DNA from: JBCDCY01 sp039180875
GTDB lineage: Bacteria; Pseudomonadota; Alphaproteobacteria; Rhodobacterales; Rhodobacteraceae
DNA: 64,000 nucleotides
Direction of reading: 5' to 3'
Assembly: GCA_039180875.1 (NCBI GenBank)
Contig: JBCDCY010000002.1
Span: 186,001-250,000, forward strand
A model generated the notes under the pieces. That model saw only the letters and a list, made by a program, of their open reading frames with translations, was not told where the DNA came from and searched no databases. The first letter of the stretch is position 1. Every line of letters begins with the position of its first letter. A program made the position numbers and the translations under genes. Positions 42,363 to 51,405 of this stretch are shown piece after piece.

Positions 42363-42480
42363 CGGCGCGTCCCCATTCTCCGCCGATCCCGGCCTTACGT
42401 CGGGCCGGCGCCCTTGTCTAGCAACGCCAGATCGGGCAGAGACGCCAGACTGCCTAGCCACCTGATGGAGAACGTGGCGC

Positions 42481-43770
42481 GTGCCCGCGACCGAACCCTC
42501 TCGCACCTTTTTACTGCTGCGCGGGCCGAGCACGGCCTTCTGGCGGCAATTGGGCGATGGGCTGAGGGCGGCCGGCCACCGGGTGGAGAAGGTCCATCTG
42601 GCGTTGAGCGACGCCCTTTGGTGGCAGCGCCGGGGCGGCGTCTCCTACCGCGGGCGCTTTGCCGACTGGCACGACTGGCTCGCGGTCCATGTCCGCGACC
42701 GGGGCGTGACGGACATCCTCTACTACGCCGACCGCGACCCCTACCACGTGGTGGCGAAGGAGGTTGCGCGGGAGCTGGGCCTCCGCTCCTGGGCGATCGA
42801 GAACGGCTATCTGCGCCCCGACTGGCTGACCCTGGAGCCGGAGGGGATGGGCCCCTTCTCCCAATTCCCGCGAGATTGGCCGACCATCGAGGCCCTGGCG
42901 GCCGACGCGCCGCCCTTGGACGAGCGCCATCTCTACGGCCACAGCTTCTTCGCCGAGGCGGTGCGGGAGGTGCCCTACACCCTCGCCTCGATCTTCGGCT
43001 GGCCGCTCTATCCCCATTTCATGGCCGACCGTACCTACGGCGTGGTGGCGGAGTACGGCACCTGGCTTTTGGAGTTCACCCGAGAGGGCGCCCGGGCCCG
43101 CGCGGCGGAGGCGCTGCAAAGCCGCCTGGTGGAGGAGGCGACGCCCTTCACCCTGGTCGCCATGCAGCTGCAGTTCGACTATCAGATCCGCGATTGCAGC
43201 CCCTATGACGACCTGATCGAGATGGTGGAGGAGATCGTCACCTCCTTCGCCAAGGCCGCACCGGCGGATCACCAATTGGTCTTCAAGCTCCACCCGCGCG
43301 ACAACGTGATCGAGCGCTGGCCGGAGCGGATCGCGGCGGTGGCCGGCGCCCACGGCGTGGCCACGCGGGTCGAAACCATCAAGGGCGCCGATCTCGGCGT
43401 GCTCGCCCGGCATGCACGAGGCGTGATCGTGGCCAACTCCACCGCCGGGCTTTTCTCCGTCCGGGCCGGGCGCCCGACCAAGACCCTGGCGCCGGCCGTC
43501 TACGATCTGCCCGGCCTCACCCATCAGGGCCCCCTCGACGGCTTCTGGACGGCGCCCAGGGCGCCGGATCCCGCGCGGGTCGTGCAGTTCTGCCAGGCGC
43601 TCTCCGTCATCCAAGTGAAGGGAGAGTTCGTCGATCCCGCCGGCCGGGCAGCAGGCGTGGCGCACATGGTCGAACGCTTGTCCTCGGCCAAGGCGGTCCA
43701 GCCCTACGCCGTCGCCGCCGCAGTGGCGGCGGACGTGGCCCCGGTCGCCCCCGTCGCCGCAACGGGCTGA
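42481..43770 (+). CDS. Second KpsS-like capsular polysaccharide protein
   Basis: A 429-residue paralogue of the previous protein: ENGYLRPDWLTLEPEG, TLVAMQLQFDYQIRDC, FKLHPRDNVIERW and VANSTAGLFSVRAGRP are in the same order. Both likely carry a Kdo-transferase or linker role. The start is a GTG at 42481. The C-terminus ends with an Ala/Val/Pro-rich tail (AAAVAADVAPVAPVAA). The gene is followed after 14 bases by kdsB, consistent with a Kdo-to-capsule operon. Confidence 0.87.
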   Translation: MPATEPSRTFLLLRGPSTAFWRQLGDGLRAAGHRVEKVHLALSDALWWQRRGGVSYRGRFADWHDWLAVHVRDRGVTDILYYADRDPYHVVAKEVARELGLRSWAIENGYLRPDWLTLEPEGMGPFSQFPRDWPTIEALAADAPPLDERHLYGHSFFAEAVREVPYTLASIFGWPLYPHFMADRTYGVVAEYGTWLLEFTREGARARAAEALQSRLVEEATPFTLVAMQLQFDYQIRDCSPYDDLIEMVEEIVTSFAKAAPADHQLVFKLHPRDNVIERWPERIAAVAGAHGVATRVETIKGADLGVLARHARGVIVANSTAGLFSVRAGRPTKTLAPAVYDLPGLTHQGPLDGFWTAPRAPDPARVVQFCQALSVIQVKGEFVDPAGRAAGVAHMVERLSSAKAVQPYAVAAAVAADVAPVAPVAATG

Positions 43771-43784
43771 TCGAGCGCCCCTCC

Positions 43785-44579
43785 GTGCAAACCGTCATCG
43801 TGATCCCGGCGCGCTACGCCTCCTCCCGCTTTCCCGGCAAGATGCTGGCCGAACTCCGGGGCGCCGGCGGCCGGACGGCGAGCCTGATCCAGCGCGCCTG
43901 GGAGGCAGCCCGAGCCGTTCCGGGCGTCGCCCGGGTCCTGGTCGCCACCGACGACGCGCGCATCGCCGCGCAGTGCGAGAGCTTCTGCGCCGAGGTGGCG
44001 ATGACCCCCACCAACTGCCGCAACGGGACGGAGCGCTGCGCGGCGGTGTTGCCGGCCCTCGACCCCGCCCCCGACCTGGTGGTGAACCTGCAGGGCGACG
44101 CACCGCTCACCCCGCCGGATTTCGTCGAGGCCCTGATCCAGGCGATGGCAGGCGGCGAGGCCGACGTGGCGACGCCGGTGCTGCCCTGCGATGCCGAAAC
44201 CCTCGCCCATCTGCGCGAGGACCGCCGCCAGGGCCGTGTCGGGGCGACCACGGCGGTGTTCGATGAGGCAGGGCGGGCGCTCTATTTCTCGAAGGAGCTG
44301 CTGCCCTACGCCGACGCGCTCGACGGCCCGGCCGCGGCCGAGGTGCACCACCATGTGGGCCTCTACGCATACCGCCCGGCGGCACTGCGTGCCTATGCTG
44401 GTTGGGCCGAGGGGCGGCTCGAGGCGATCGAGGGGCTCGAGCAGCTTCGGTTTCTCGAGAACGGCGTGCCGATCCTCTGCGTGCCCGTCGCCGTCCGCGA
44501 CCGGGTGTTCTGGGAACTCAACAATCCCGTCGACATCGAGCGGATCGAAGGGGCGATGGCGCGGATGGGGATGGACTGA
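43785..44579 (+). CDS. kdsB: 3-deoxy-manno-octulosonate cytidylyltransferase (capsule type)
   Basis: A 264-residue CMP-Kdo synthetase (KdsB/KpsU). It starts VIVIPARYASSRFPGKML (nucleotide-binding), with TDDARIAAQCESF, NCRNGTERCAAVL, VVNLQGDAPLTPPDF and VHHHVGLYAYRPAAL, all family motifs. It activates Kdo with CTP. The GTG start at 43785 follows the KpsS-like stop by 14 bases, and the TGA is immediately followed by the kdsA ATG (TGAATG). Capsule-linked KpsU and LPS-linked KdsB cannot be told apart from sequence alone; context favours capsule. Confidence 0.94.
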   Translation: MQTVIVIPARYASSRFPGKMLAELRGAGGRTASLIQRAWEAARAVPGVARVLVATDDARIAAQCESFCAEVAMTPTNCRNGTERCAAVLPALDPAPDLVVNLQGDAPLTPPDFVEALIQAMAGGEADVATPVLPCDAETLAHLREDRRQGRVGATTAVFDEAGRALYFSKELLPYADALDGPAAAEVHHHVGLYAYRPAALRAYAGWAEGRLEAIEGLEQLRFLENGVPILCVPVAVRDRVFWELNNPVDIERIEGAMARMGMD

Positions 44580-45443
44580 ATGGCCGAGGCGCGCGCGGTG
44601 CAGATCGAGGGGCCGGGCGGGGCGATCACCGTCTCGAACGAGGCGCCGTTCGTGCTGATCTCCGGCCCCTGCCAGATCGAGGGGCGGGCGCACGCGCTGC
44701 GCCTGGCCGAAACGCTGCGCGACATCGCGGCGGCGGCCGACGTGCCCTTCGTCTTCAAATCCTCCTACGACAAGGCCAACCGCTCCTCCCTCTCCGGCCA
44801 GCGAGGCGTGGGGTTGGACGAGGGCCTGGCGATCCTGGCCGAGATCCGGCGGGAGGTCGGCGTTCCCGTCCTCACCGACGTTCATACCGAGGCCCAGTGC
44901 GTCGCTGCGGGAGAGGTGGTGGACGTCGTCCAGATCCCGGCCTTCCTCTGCCGCCAAACGGATCTTCTGGTGGCCGCCGCGCTGACCGGCAAGGCGGTCA
45001 ACGTGAAGAAGGGCCAGTTTCTCGCACCCTGGGACATGGCCAATGTCGCGGAGAAGGTGGTGGCCTCCGGCAACGAGAAGATCCTGCTCACCGAGCGCGG
45101 ATCGAGTTTTGGCTACAACGCCTTAGTAACCGACTTTCGCGCGCTGCCTCAAATGGCCTCCACCGGCTGGCCGGTGATCTTCGACGCCACCCATTCCGTC
45201 CAGCAGCCCGGCGGGCTCGGTGCGTCCTCAGGCGGCGATCGCCGTTTCGCCCCCGTCCTTGCCCGGGCTGCGGCGGCGGTGGGTATCGCCGGCCTCTTCG
45301 TCGAGGCCCACGACGACCCCGACACCGCCCCCTCCGACGGGCCGAACATGCTGCCGCTGGATTGGATGGCACCGCTGCTGGCGGAGGTGCGGGCCCTCGA
45401 CGAGACCGCGAAGGCGTCCCGCTTCCGGCGTTTGGAGCCCTGA
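44580..45443 (+). CDS. kdsA: 3-deoxy-8-phosphooctulonate synthase (metal-dependent class)
   Basis: A 287-residue TIM-barrel enzyme condensing arabinose-5-phosphate and PEP to Kdo-8-phosphate. Motifs are ISGPCQIEG, FVFKSSYDKANRSS, LTDVHTEAQC, KKGQFLAPWDM and FDATHSVQQPGG. Cys31 in GPCQIEG stands where metal-independent KdsA proteins carry Asn, and His (DATHS), Glu (VEAHDD) and Asp (PSDGPN) complete the metal site, so this should be the metal-dependent class. The gene abuts kdsB and ends the capsule cluster; no kdsC/kdsD adjoins. Confidence 0.95.
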   Translation: MAEARAVQIEGPGGAITVSNEAPFVLISGPCQIEGRAHALRLAETLRDIAAAADVPFVFKSSYDKANRSSLSGQRGVGLDEGLAILAEIRREVGVPVLTDVHTEAQCVAAGEVVDVVQIPAFLCRQTDLLVAAALTGKAVNVKKGQFLAPWDMANVAEKVVASGNEKILLTERGSSFGYNALVTDFRALPQMASTGWPVIFDATHSVQQPGGLGASSGGDRRFAPVLARAAAAVGIAGLFVEAHDDPDTAPSDGPNMLPLDWMAPLLAEVRALDETAKASRFRRLEP

Positions 45444-45986
45444 GCGCCTCCCGTCAGGGAACGTGCTGAGACGCGCGCAGGGTCTTTGGGATACTTGAAC
45501 CACTGCGAAAGAGGACGGGCTTGACCTCGGGCCCCTCGACGGGTGGGCACGGTTGCTGAATATCGGGAGAGGACGCGATGGCCACCAGGCTCGAGTTCAT
45601 AGGATCGTCCCCGGTATGCGCACGCCCCGGGCCTGCTGGGCGACGGCTCCCCCGAGAGCGGCTGGGGCGGTGAGCTAAAGTCTTCGGCCGGCTCTGGCGC
45701 CCCGTCCAGTTCGACGGCGCTGACTGGATCGGTGGCGAGCTCGATGCGTTCGCACACGCCGATGGAATGTTCGGCGGAGTGTCGACATCTCGGCCTCGAC
45801 TAGGGCGCGCCGATGGGTCGATCCCGGTGCTTTGATGTGCCGCCATACGCGCGTCCCCACGTCACCTGCAAACTGCGGAAGGCTGGCTTCTGGAGGCGGT
45901 GACGTGGCCGCGTCCCCTCGCTACAGGGTGCGATCCTCAACGATTGCGATCTGCGATCAAGCCCGAATTGGTGTGCGCTCCGCCCC
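45444..45986. other. 543-bp convergent intergenic region
   Basis: No gene is convincingly supported between the convergent kdsA and aldo/keto reductase genes. Several frames are open on the minus strand but have no recognisable family, start signal or codon pattern. The only structured element is the half palindrome at 45489-45511. Confidence 0.5.
45489..45511. repeat. Left half of the dispersed palindromic element
   Basis: GGATACTTG, AA, CCACTGCGAAAG: identical to the left arm of 7791-7813 outside the two variable central bases. It starts 46 bases after the kdsA stop, with no right arm following. Confidence 0.85.
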
Positions 45987-47030
45987 TCAGAACGGCATCG
46001 GATGGGCCCGGTGGGCGTCGGTGAGATCGGACACCACCTCCTCGCTGAGCACCAGGTCCCGGCCTTCGGCGATGCGGTCGAGCTGGGCGACCGTGCTCGC
46101 GCCGAAGATCGGGATGCAGGGGAACGGGCGCTGCCGACAGAAGGCGAGCGCCATGTGCACGGGGTCGAGCCCGTGCTTCTCCGCCACCCCCAGATAGGCG
46201 CGGACGGCATCGTCGAGCCGCGGCGAGGACCGGGGCGAGCCGCCGGCGATCTGGTGGCGGGAGCCCTCGGGCAATGCGCCGTCCAGGTACTTGCCAGTGA
46301 CGAAGCCGGTGGCGAGCGGCGAGAACGCGAGCAGCGTCACAGCCTCGTTCACGCCGACCTCGGCCATATCGGCATCGTAGGGCATGCGGCAGAGGTAGGA
46401 GTATTCGTTCTGGATCGAGGCTATGCGCGGCCCGCCCGTACGCTCCCCCGACGCCAGCCATTGCAGCGTGCCCCAGGCGCTTTCGTTGGAGAGGCCGAAG
46501 GCGCGGATCTTGCCCTCCGCCACCAGCTCCGCCAGGGCGCCCATCACGTCGTCCATGTTCTGCAAGATCTCCGCCCGGTCGTGGCTCGAAGGATCGAAGC
46601 TCCAGATACTGCGGAAATGGTAGAAACTGCGGTTCGGCCAATGCAGCTGGTAGACGTCGATATAGTCGGTCTGCAGACGCCTGAGCGATGCCTCGCACGC
46701 CTCCCGGATCGCCCTGCCATCGACCGGCCGCCCCTCGCGCACGAAGGAGTCGTTCACGCCCGCGCATTTGGTGGCGATCACGTAGTCCTTGCGCCGCCCC
46801 GTGCGGGCGATCCAGCGGCCGATGATCTCTTCCGTGAGGCCGACGGTCTCCTTCAGCACCGGGTTCACCGGATACATCTCGGCGCTGTCGAGGAAGTCGA
46901 TGCCATAGTCGAGGCTGGCGTCGAGCTGGCGCGCGCCGTCCGCCTCATCGGTGTTCGTGCCGAACGTCATGGTGCCGAGGCAAAAGGCGCTGACCTCGAT
47001 GCCGGTCCGGCCGAGCTGGGTGCGTTGCAT
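45987..47030 (-). CDS. Aldo/keto reductase
   Basis: A 347-residue AKR of the Tas/YajO type. It has LGRTGIEVSAFCLGTMTFG at the start, the catalytic Asp and Tyr in FLDSAEMYPVNP, Lys in VIATKCAG and His in VYQLHWPNR, plus a C-terminal NADP site around IPIFGASTVAQLDRI. The inserted EIIGRWIARTGRRKDYVIATK region is typical of Tas-like enzymes. It reduces carbonyls with NADPH; substrate unknown. It follows the unknown protein gene by 48 bases on the same strand. Confidence 0.88.
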   Translation of the reverse strand: MQRTQLGRTGIEVSAFCLGTMTFGTNTDEADGARQLDASLDYGIDFLDSAEMYPVNPVLKETVGLTEEIIGRWIARTGRRKDYVIATKCAGVNDSFVREGRPVDGRAIREACEASLRRLQTDYIDVYQLHWPNRSFYHFRSIWSFDPSSHDRAEILQNMDDVMGALAELVAEGKIRAFGLSNESAWGTLQWLASGERTGGPRIASIQNEYSYLCRMPYDADMAEVGVNEAVTLLAFSPLATGFVTGKYLDGALPEGSRHQIAGGSPRSSPRLDDAVRAYLGVAEKHGLDPVHMALAFCRQRPFPCIPIFGASTVAQLDRIAEGRDLVLSEEVVSDLTDAHRAHPMPF

Positions 47031-47078
47031 CTCTCGATCCTAGGTTCTTGGAAGGCAGGTGAAGGGCGAGGGTGCGCG

Positions 47079-47696
47079 CTAGCCGAGGGCCCGGCGACGG
47101 CGGAGTGGCTCCGACTCCACCGCCACGCGCTGCACGTATTTGAGATGACCGATGGCGCCGAGAAACTCCCGATGCGCTGGCTTGCGCTCGAGATAATCCA
47201 TCAAACGATAGAGGTTGATAGGCTGCTCTGTGATCAGCGCCTTGATCCGGCTGACCGCATCGGCGAGCGGATAGTTGTCGATGAACTGGCAGGCCGTCTG
47301 GGTCGGCGTCAGCATCAGGAAGTCCTGCGGCCGCCGCTCGGTATAGCGGGCGATGTCGAAGGGCGAGGCGCCGAGGGCGTGGAATTTCGGCATCAGGAAG
47401 CGGACGTCGAGGTCGCCCTGCAGCAGCACCGTGCCGGAGATCTGCCGGAAGCCGAGGGGCCGGAGCTTTCGGATCGCATGCTGGCGCATCGACGGCGACA
47501 GCATATCGGCATCGGCCCGATCGTATTTCAGATCGTCGAAGACCGACAGGATCTGTAGCTCCGACGTCGGCAGATAGAGATACGGGTCGCGGTTCAACAC
47601 CGCCAGCATCTCAGTCGCACTGCCGGCCGCCTGGCTGCCCGCCGCCTGGCTGCCAGCCGTCAACTCGATGTCCTGCGCACTCCGCGTTCGCTGCAT
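47079..47696 (-). CDS. Uncharacterised protein downstream of the metal ABC operon
   Basis: A 205-residue protein I do not recognise. After an N-terminal tail with a short GSQAA repeat (about residues 15-27), it has a compact, probably cytoplasmic region: LPTSELQILSVFDDLKYDRA, LRPLGFRQISGTVLLQGDLD and TQTACQFIDNYPLADAV. It lies between the ABC ATPase gene (101 bases upstream) and the aldo/keto reductase, all on the same strand, and may belong to the same transcript. There is no signal peptide. Confidence 0.6.
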   Translation of the reverse strand: MQRTRSAQDIELTAGSQAAGSQAAGSATEMLAVLNRDPYLYLPTSELQILSVFDDLKYDRADADMLSPSMRQHAIRKLRPLGFRQISGTVLLQGDLDVRFLMPKFHALGASPFDIARYTERRPQDFLMLTPTQTACQFIDNYPLADAVSRIKALITEQPINLYRLMDYLERKPAHREFLGAIGHLKYVQRVAVESEPLRRRRALG

Positions 47697-47796
47697 GACA
47701 ACGGACGTAGCGCAGGATCGCCGGGCGGTCCATATGCCGGGCGCCGGGCGCAGGCAGTGCGGCCCGCCTGGCACCGACCGGGCGGCGCCCCCGCTG

Positions 47797-48555
47797 TCAG
47801 AGGGCACGGACGGGGGCGATGGTCAGGCGGCCCGCGTCGTTCGCGGCGATCTCGGCCTCCACCCCGTAGACGTCCTTGAGGAGCGTGTGGGAGATGACAG
47901 CAGCCGGCGGGCCCGTGACCTCGATCCGCCCGGCGCTCAGGCAGATGATCTGGTCGGCAAAGCGGGCGGCGAGCGTCAGGTCGTGGATGGCGATGGCGAC
48001 GGCGATGCCGCTCTCCCGCGCTGCCCGGCAGATGGTATCGAGGACGACCAGTTGGTGGCGCAGGTCCAGGGCCGCGGTCGGCTCGTCGAGCAGCAGGACG
48101 GACGGATGGCGGAAGAGCGCCTGGGCGAGCAGGGTGAGTTGGCGTTGCCCACCGCTCACCGCGCCGAGGGTCCGGTCTGCCAAGGGCGTGAGGCCGAAGC
48201 GCGCCAGCGCACTCTCTGCCTCCGCAAGCAGCTCGTCAGGCACACGAACGCCCAGTGTCCGGACGCGCCCGAGCAGCACCACCTCGACCAACGTGAGGGA
48301 GGAGGTGGGGCTGGTGTCCTGGGGCATGTAGGCGACGCTCTCCCGCAAGGTCGCGCCCGAGGCTGCCCGGCCGTCGAGGGAGAGCGTCCCATCGCTCGGG
48401 ATCAGCCCGGCAAGGGCGCGGAGCAGCGTCGACTTCCCGGCTCCGTTCGGCCCGATGACCGCCGTGACGGAGCCCGGAGCGAGGGCGAGGCTTGCCCCCT
48501 CGACGATCAGGCTCCGCCCAAGGCGGACCGACAGATCCCGAGCCTCCAGCCTCAC
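47797..48555 (-). CDS. Iron/siderophore-type ABC transporter ATP-binding protein
   Basis: A 252-residue FecE/BtuD-type ATPase. Walker A is IGPNGAGKSTLLRAL, the Q-loop YMPQDTSPTS, the signature SGGQRQL, Walker B VLLLDEPTAALDL and the switch histidine IHDLTLAARFAD. Its GTG start (48555) overlaps the permease stop (GTGA). Family and order binding protein-permease-ATPase indicate uptake of iron chelates, haem, cobalamin or a metal ion; the particular cargo is not determined by sequence. Confidence 0.93.
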   Translation of the reverse strand: MRLEARDLSVRLGRSLIVEGASLALAPGSVTAVIGPNGAGKSTLLRALAGLIPSDGTLSLDGRAASGATLRESVAYMPQDTSPTSSLTLVEVVLLGRVRTLGVRVPDELLAEAESALARFGLTPLADRTLGAVSGGQRQLTLLAQALFRHPSVLLLDEPTAALDLRHQLVVLDTICRAARESGIAVAIAIHDLTLAARFADQIICLSAGRIEVTGPPAAVISHTLLKDVYGVEAEIAANDAGRLTIAPVRAL

Positions 48556-49619
48556 CAGTGCCGCCTCCGCCCGCGCAAGATCAGGCCGAACAGGAAGGGC
48601 ACGCCGATCACCGCCGTCACGATGCCGATGGGCACCACGCTGCCGGGCGAGATCAGCTTGGAGAGAATCGAGGCCCCGGCCATCACGATCGCCCCCGAAA
48701 GCGCCGCCATGGGCATGAGGAAGCGCTGATCCTCCCCCACCAGGCCGCGGGCCAGATGGGGCGCCACCAGGCCGACAAAGCCGATCGTGCCGACGAAGGC
48801 GACGGCGCCGGCGGTCAGAAGCGCCACGATCGCGAAGACGCGGATGCGCAGGCGCCGAACGTCGATGCCGAGGGCCGCCGCCCGGTCGTCGCCAAGCCGC
48901 AATGCCGTCAACCGCCAAAGGTCGGGGAGAAGCGCCAGGACGCAAAGCGCCGTGATCGCCGCGGTGATCGGCAAGTTGGCCCAGGAGGCTTTGAGCAGCG
49001 AGCCAAAGAGCCAGAAGACGATGGCCTGCAGCACTTCGGGCGCCGCCACGTACTGCACCAGCGACTGCAGCGACTGAAAGAGGAAGAGCGTCGCGATCCC
49101 CGCCAGCACCATGACCTCGGCCGACATGCCACGCACCGAGGCAAAGCCGTAGACCAGGGCCGCCGCCGCGGCCGAGGCGAGGAACGCCGCCACCGGCACC
49201 GTCAGCCAGGGGAGGAGCGGCAGCGTGATCCCGGTCAGGATCACCAAAGCCGCGCCAAAACCGGCGGCGGCCGAGAAGCCGAGGGTGTAAGGGCTCGCCA
49301 ACGGATTGCCGAGGATCGTCTGCATGGCGACCCCTGCCAGGGCCAGGGCCGCGCCCACCAGGACGGCCATCAGCGTCATCGGCAGGCGGATATCCCAGAC
49401 GATGACGGCCGTAGCCGGATCGGCGGAGGAGGGCGCGACGAGGGCGTGCAGCACCTCGTCCAAATCAAGCAGCGCCGGCCCGGTCAGCACGTCGACCACC
49501 AGGCACGCCGCCAGCACGACCGCCGCGCCGGCGAGCCGCGCCAGGCGCTGCGTGGTGAGGCGCCGGTAGGCGGGGACGGCCGTGGCCGCCCCCGCCTCCG
49601 CGCCCTCGGCCCCGCTCAC
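48552..49619 (-). CDS. FecCD-family metal/siderophore ABC permease
   Basis: A 355-residue permease with around ten hydrophobic segments. Hallmarks are DIRLPMTLMAVLVGAALALAGVAMQ, NPLASPYTLGFSAAAGFGA and the C-terminal AFVGTIGFVGLVAPHLAR. Its GTG start at 49619 overlaps the binding protein stop (GTGA). It forms the homodimeric channel for the adjacent binding protein and ATPase. Confidence 0.93.
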   Translation of the reverse strand: MSGAEGAEAGAATAVPAYRRLTTQRLARLAGAAVVLAACLVVDVLTGPALLDLDEVLHALVAPSSADPATAVIVWDIRLPMTLMAVLVGAALALAGVAMQTILGNPLASPYTLGFSAAAGFGAALVILTGITLPLLPWLTVPVAAFLASAAAAALVYGFASVRGMSAEVMVLAGIATLFLFQSLQSLVQYVAAPEVLQAIVFWLFGSLLKASWANLPITAAITALCVLALLPDLWRLTALRLGDDRAAALGIDVRRLRIRVFAIVALLTAGAVAFVGTIGFVGLVAPHLARGLVGEDQRFLMPMAALSGAIVMAGASILSKLISPGSVVPIGIVTAVIGVPFLFGLILRGRRRHW

Positions 49620-50713
49620 GGCAGCTGGGTCATGTAGGTGCCGCTGAACCGGATCGGCATGTACTCGGCAAAGAACGCATCGAGGTTGGCCTGAGGGTCG
49701 ATGTCGGCGAAAGCCTCGGGATGCAAAGTCTTGGCGATGTACTGCAGAAAAGCGAAATCGTAGAGTGTGCGCGCACCCCCGTGATAGACCGCGTGCAGCT
49801 CGCCGTCCTTCACGGCAGCGAGGCCGTCCCAGCCCGGCCGCTCCAGATAGGGCTGCATTCGGGCATGGGTGGTGGCGGGCTCTACCCCCGGACCCATCAG
49901 CACCGCCTGATCCCGGCCAAGCCAGCCGCTGCCGGCCAGGAACACCACCGCGGGATCCTGGGCGAGGACGTATTCGGGGCTGAGCGGCCCCCAGCGGGCG
50001 ACCTGGTCCATGGCGACGTTGCGCCCGCCCGCGGTCTCGACCAAGCGGCCCCACATGGTGTTGCCGTAGGAGTTGTCGATCTCGCCGCCGCCTTTCCGGC
50101 CGAGCTCGACATAGACCGGCGGCCGCGCCTCGATGGCGGCGACCCGTGCCTCTACCTCGGCGATGGCATCGGCGTACTGGTCGGCAAGCGCCTGGGCCCG
50201 CGCCTCCTCACCGAGGAGGGCGCCGAGGGCGAGGGTCGAGGTGACGTGCTTCTCCACCTCCTGCGCATTGTAGTCGAGGACGACGACCGGGATGCCGGCG
50301 GCCTCCAACCGATCGACGGTGTCGCCGAGGGCGCTGTGCTGCCAGTCGGCGATGATCGCGACGTCGGGCCGCGCCGCGACCGCGCTTTCGAGCGAGAAGG
50401 TGCCGGCATCGACCTCGCCCACGTCCGCGAGCTCGGCGATCCGCGGGACGGCGGCGACATAGGCCTGCCATTGCAGGTTGCGCCAGCCCTCCCACGCCTC
50501 GCGGGAAATGGCGACGACGCGATCATAGGCGTCGGGCCCGCCGACGGCGAAGAAATCCTCGAAATAGAAGCCGAGGAGGATGCGTTCGGGGGTCGCGGCC
50601 AGCGTGACCTCGCGGCCGAGGGTGTCGGTCACGGTGATGTCGTCGGCCGCGGCCGGTGCCGCGAACGACCATGCCATTGCCAGGCCGGCAAGGCAGCGAG
50701 AGAGACGGTTCAT
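49616..50713 (-). CDS. Periplasmic metal/siderophore-binding protein
   Basis: A 365-residue binding protein with a signal peptide (cleavage near APAAA, residue about 23). The mature protein starts DDITVTDTLGREVTLAATPERIL, a FecB/FhuD/BtuF-class opening, with DVAIIADWQHSALGDTVDRLEAAGIPVVVLDYN in its N-lobe (broken by loops) and GGGEIDNSYGNTMWGRLVETAG in its second lobe. It lies 66 bases after the DUF2946 gene. Cargo unknown; no TonB receptor is present nearby. Confidence 0.88.
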   Translation of the reverse strand: MNRLSRCLAGLAMAWSFAAPAAADDITVTDTLGREVTLAATPERILLGFYFEDFFAVGGPDAYDRVVAISREAWEGWRNLQWQAYVAAVPRIAELADVGEVDAGTFSLESAVAARPDVAIIADWQHSALGDTVDRLEAAGIPVVVLDYNAQEVEKHVTSTLALGALLGEEARAQALADQYADAIAEVEARVAAIEARPPVYVELGRKGGGEIDNSYGNTMWGRLVETAGGRNVAMDQVARWGPLSPEYVLAQDPAVVFLAGSGWLGRDQAVLMGPGVEPATTHARMQPYLERPGWDGLAAVKDGELHAVYHGGARTLYDFAFLQYIAKTLHPEAFADIDPQANLDAFFAEYMPIRFSGTYMTQLP

Positions 50714-50779
50714 CGGGAATGTCCTTCGATCTGAGCGCAAGGGCCCGCAAGGGATGCAGGCGCGAGGTTGGGCTGTCGC

Positions 50780-51178
50780 TCAGACCGGGGGCGCGCGGCT
50801 CTCAAAGGCGTCGGCGGGGTGGTGGCCTGCGCCCCGGGGGCGCGTGACCGGCAGGGCCGGCGCGGCTGCGACTGGCAGGCGGGCGATGCCGAACCGGTCG
50901 GTCCGGCCTGGGACGACCGCCACGGCAAAGGCCTGGCACCACCGGCATTCCGCCCCGTGGTCGTGGGTCGGAACGTCCCCGCCATCGGCGAGATCGCCGA
51001 CGTCGACCTCGAACGGCCCGTCGGGCGCGCAGATGAAGAGCGTGCTCAGCCCCTGGCTCCTGGGTGATCCGGCGTCCGCGGGCAGGGCGATCAGACCGGC
51101 CGACATCACGCCCTGCATCCCGAGCCAAAGCAGCGCCGGCAGCAGGGCGAAGCCGCGATATCGACGGAGCCATGTCAT
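50780..51178 (-). CDS. DUF2946-like exported protein
   Basis: A 132-residue protein with an N-terminal hydrophobic signal (FALLPALLWLGMQGVMSAGL) and a Cys/His motif HDHGAECRWCQAFAV, which resembles the CxxCQ region of DUF2946 proteins. Such proteins often lie beside copper or other metal transport genes. It opens the leftward operon leading to the binding protein, permease and ATPase, which suggests that the transporter handles a metal ion rather than an organic cofactor. Function itself is unknown. Confidence 0.6.
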   Translation of the reverse strand: MTWLRRYRGFALLPALLWLGMQGVMSAGLIALPADAGSPRSQGLSTLFICAPDGPFEVDVGDLADGGDVPTHDHGAECRWCQAFAVAVVPGRTDRFGIARLPVAAAPALPVTRPRGAGHHPADAFESRAPPV

Positions 51179-51322
51179 GCCTGTCTCGACTCTCCCGGCC
51201 CGGACGGTCCCCTACGCTTACCGCCGGCGGCGCAGATCGCAAGCCGTCCGAGGCTGCGATCCGCTGTCGCGCGGGACCGGGCGGCGGGGCGGGCGAACAG
51301 GTCGCAGCAGCAGCGCGCGTTT

Positions 51323-51339
51323 AGTGGCGCAAAGCCACT
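51323..51339. promoter_or_regulatory. Small hairpin in the divergent DUF2946/nuclease gap
   Basis: AGTGGC (51323-51328) and GCCACT (51334-51339) form a perfect 6-bp stem around a five-base loop, in the 227-base gap between the DUF2946 gene and the nuclease gene. No riboswitch or known operator can be assigned; it may be only a chance structure in GC-rich DNA. Confidence 0.3.
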
Positions 51340-51405
51340 GGCCACCCGGGGATTATCATGTACGGTGCAACCCAAAGTGGAACATCCGACAGGGGGACAA
51401 AAAGG

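Noticed and set aside
45454..45846. Open frames in the kdsA to aldo/keto reductase gap
   Set aside because: None has a supported start, ribosome binding site or recognisable protein family, so they are treated as non-coding.
48552..50054. A longer 500-residue start for the FecCD permease
   Set aside because: The extra N-terminus overlaps the binding protein's coding sequence and has no membrane segment of the family, while GTG 49619 gives the usual GTGA overlap.
51179..51405. Possible cobalamin riboswitch upstream of the DUF2946/metal ABC operon
   Set aside because: Small stems and GCCACT are present, but the B12-box and other conserved riboswitch segments were not found, so no riboswitch is called.
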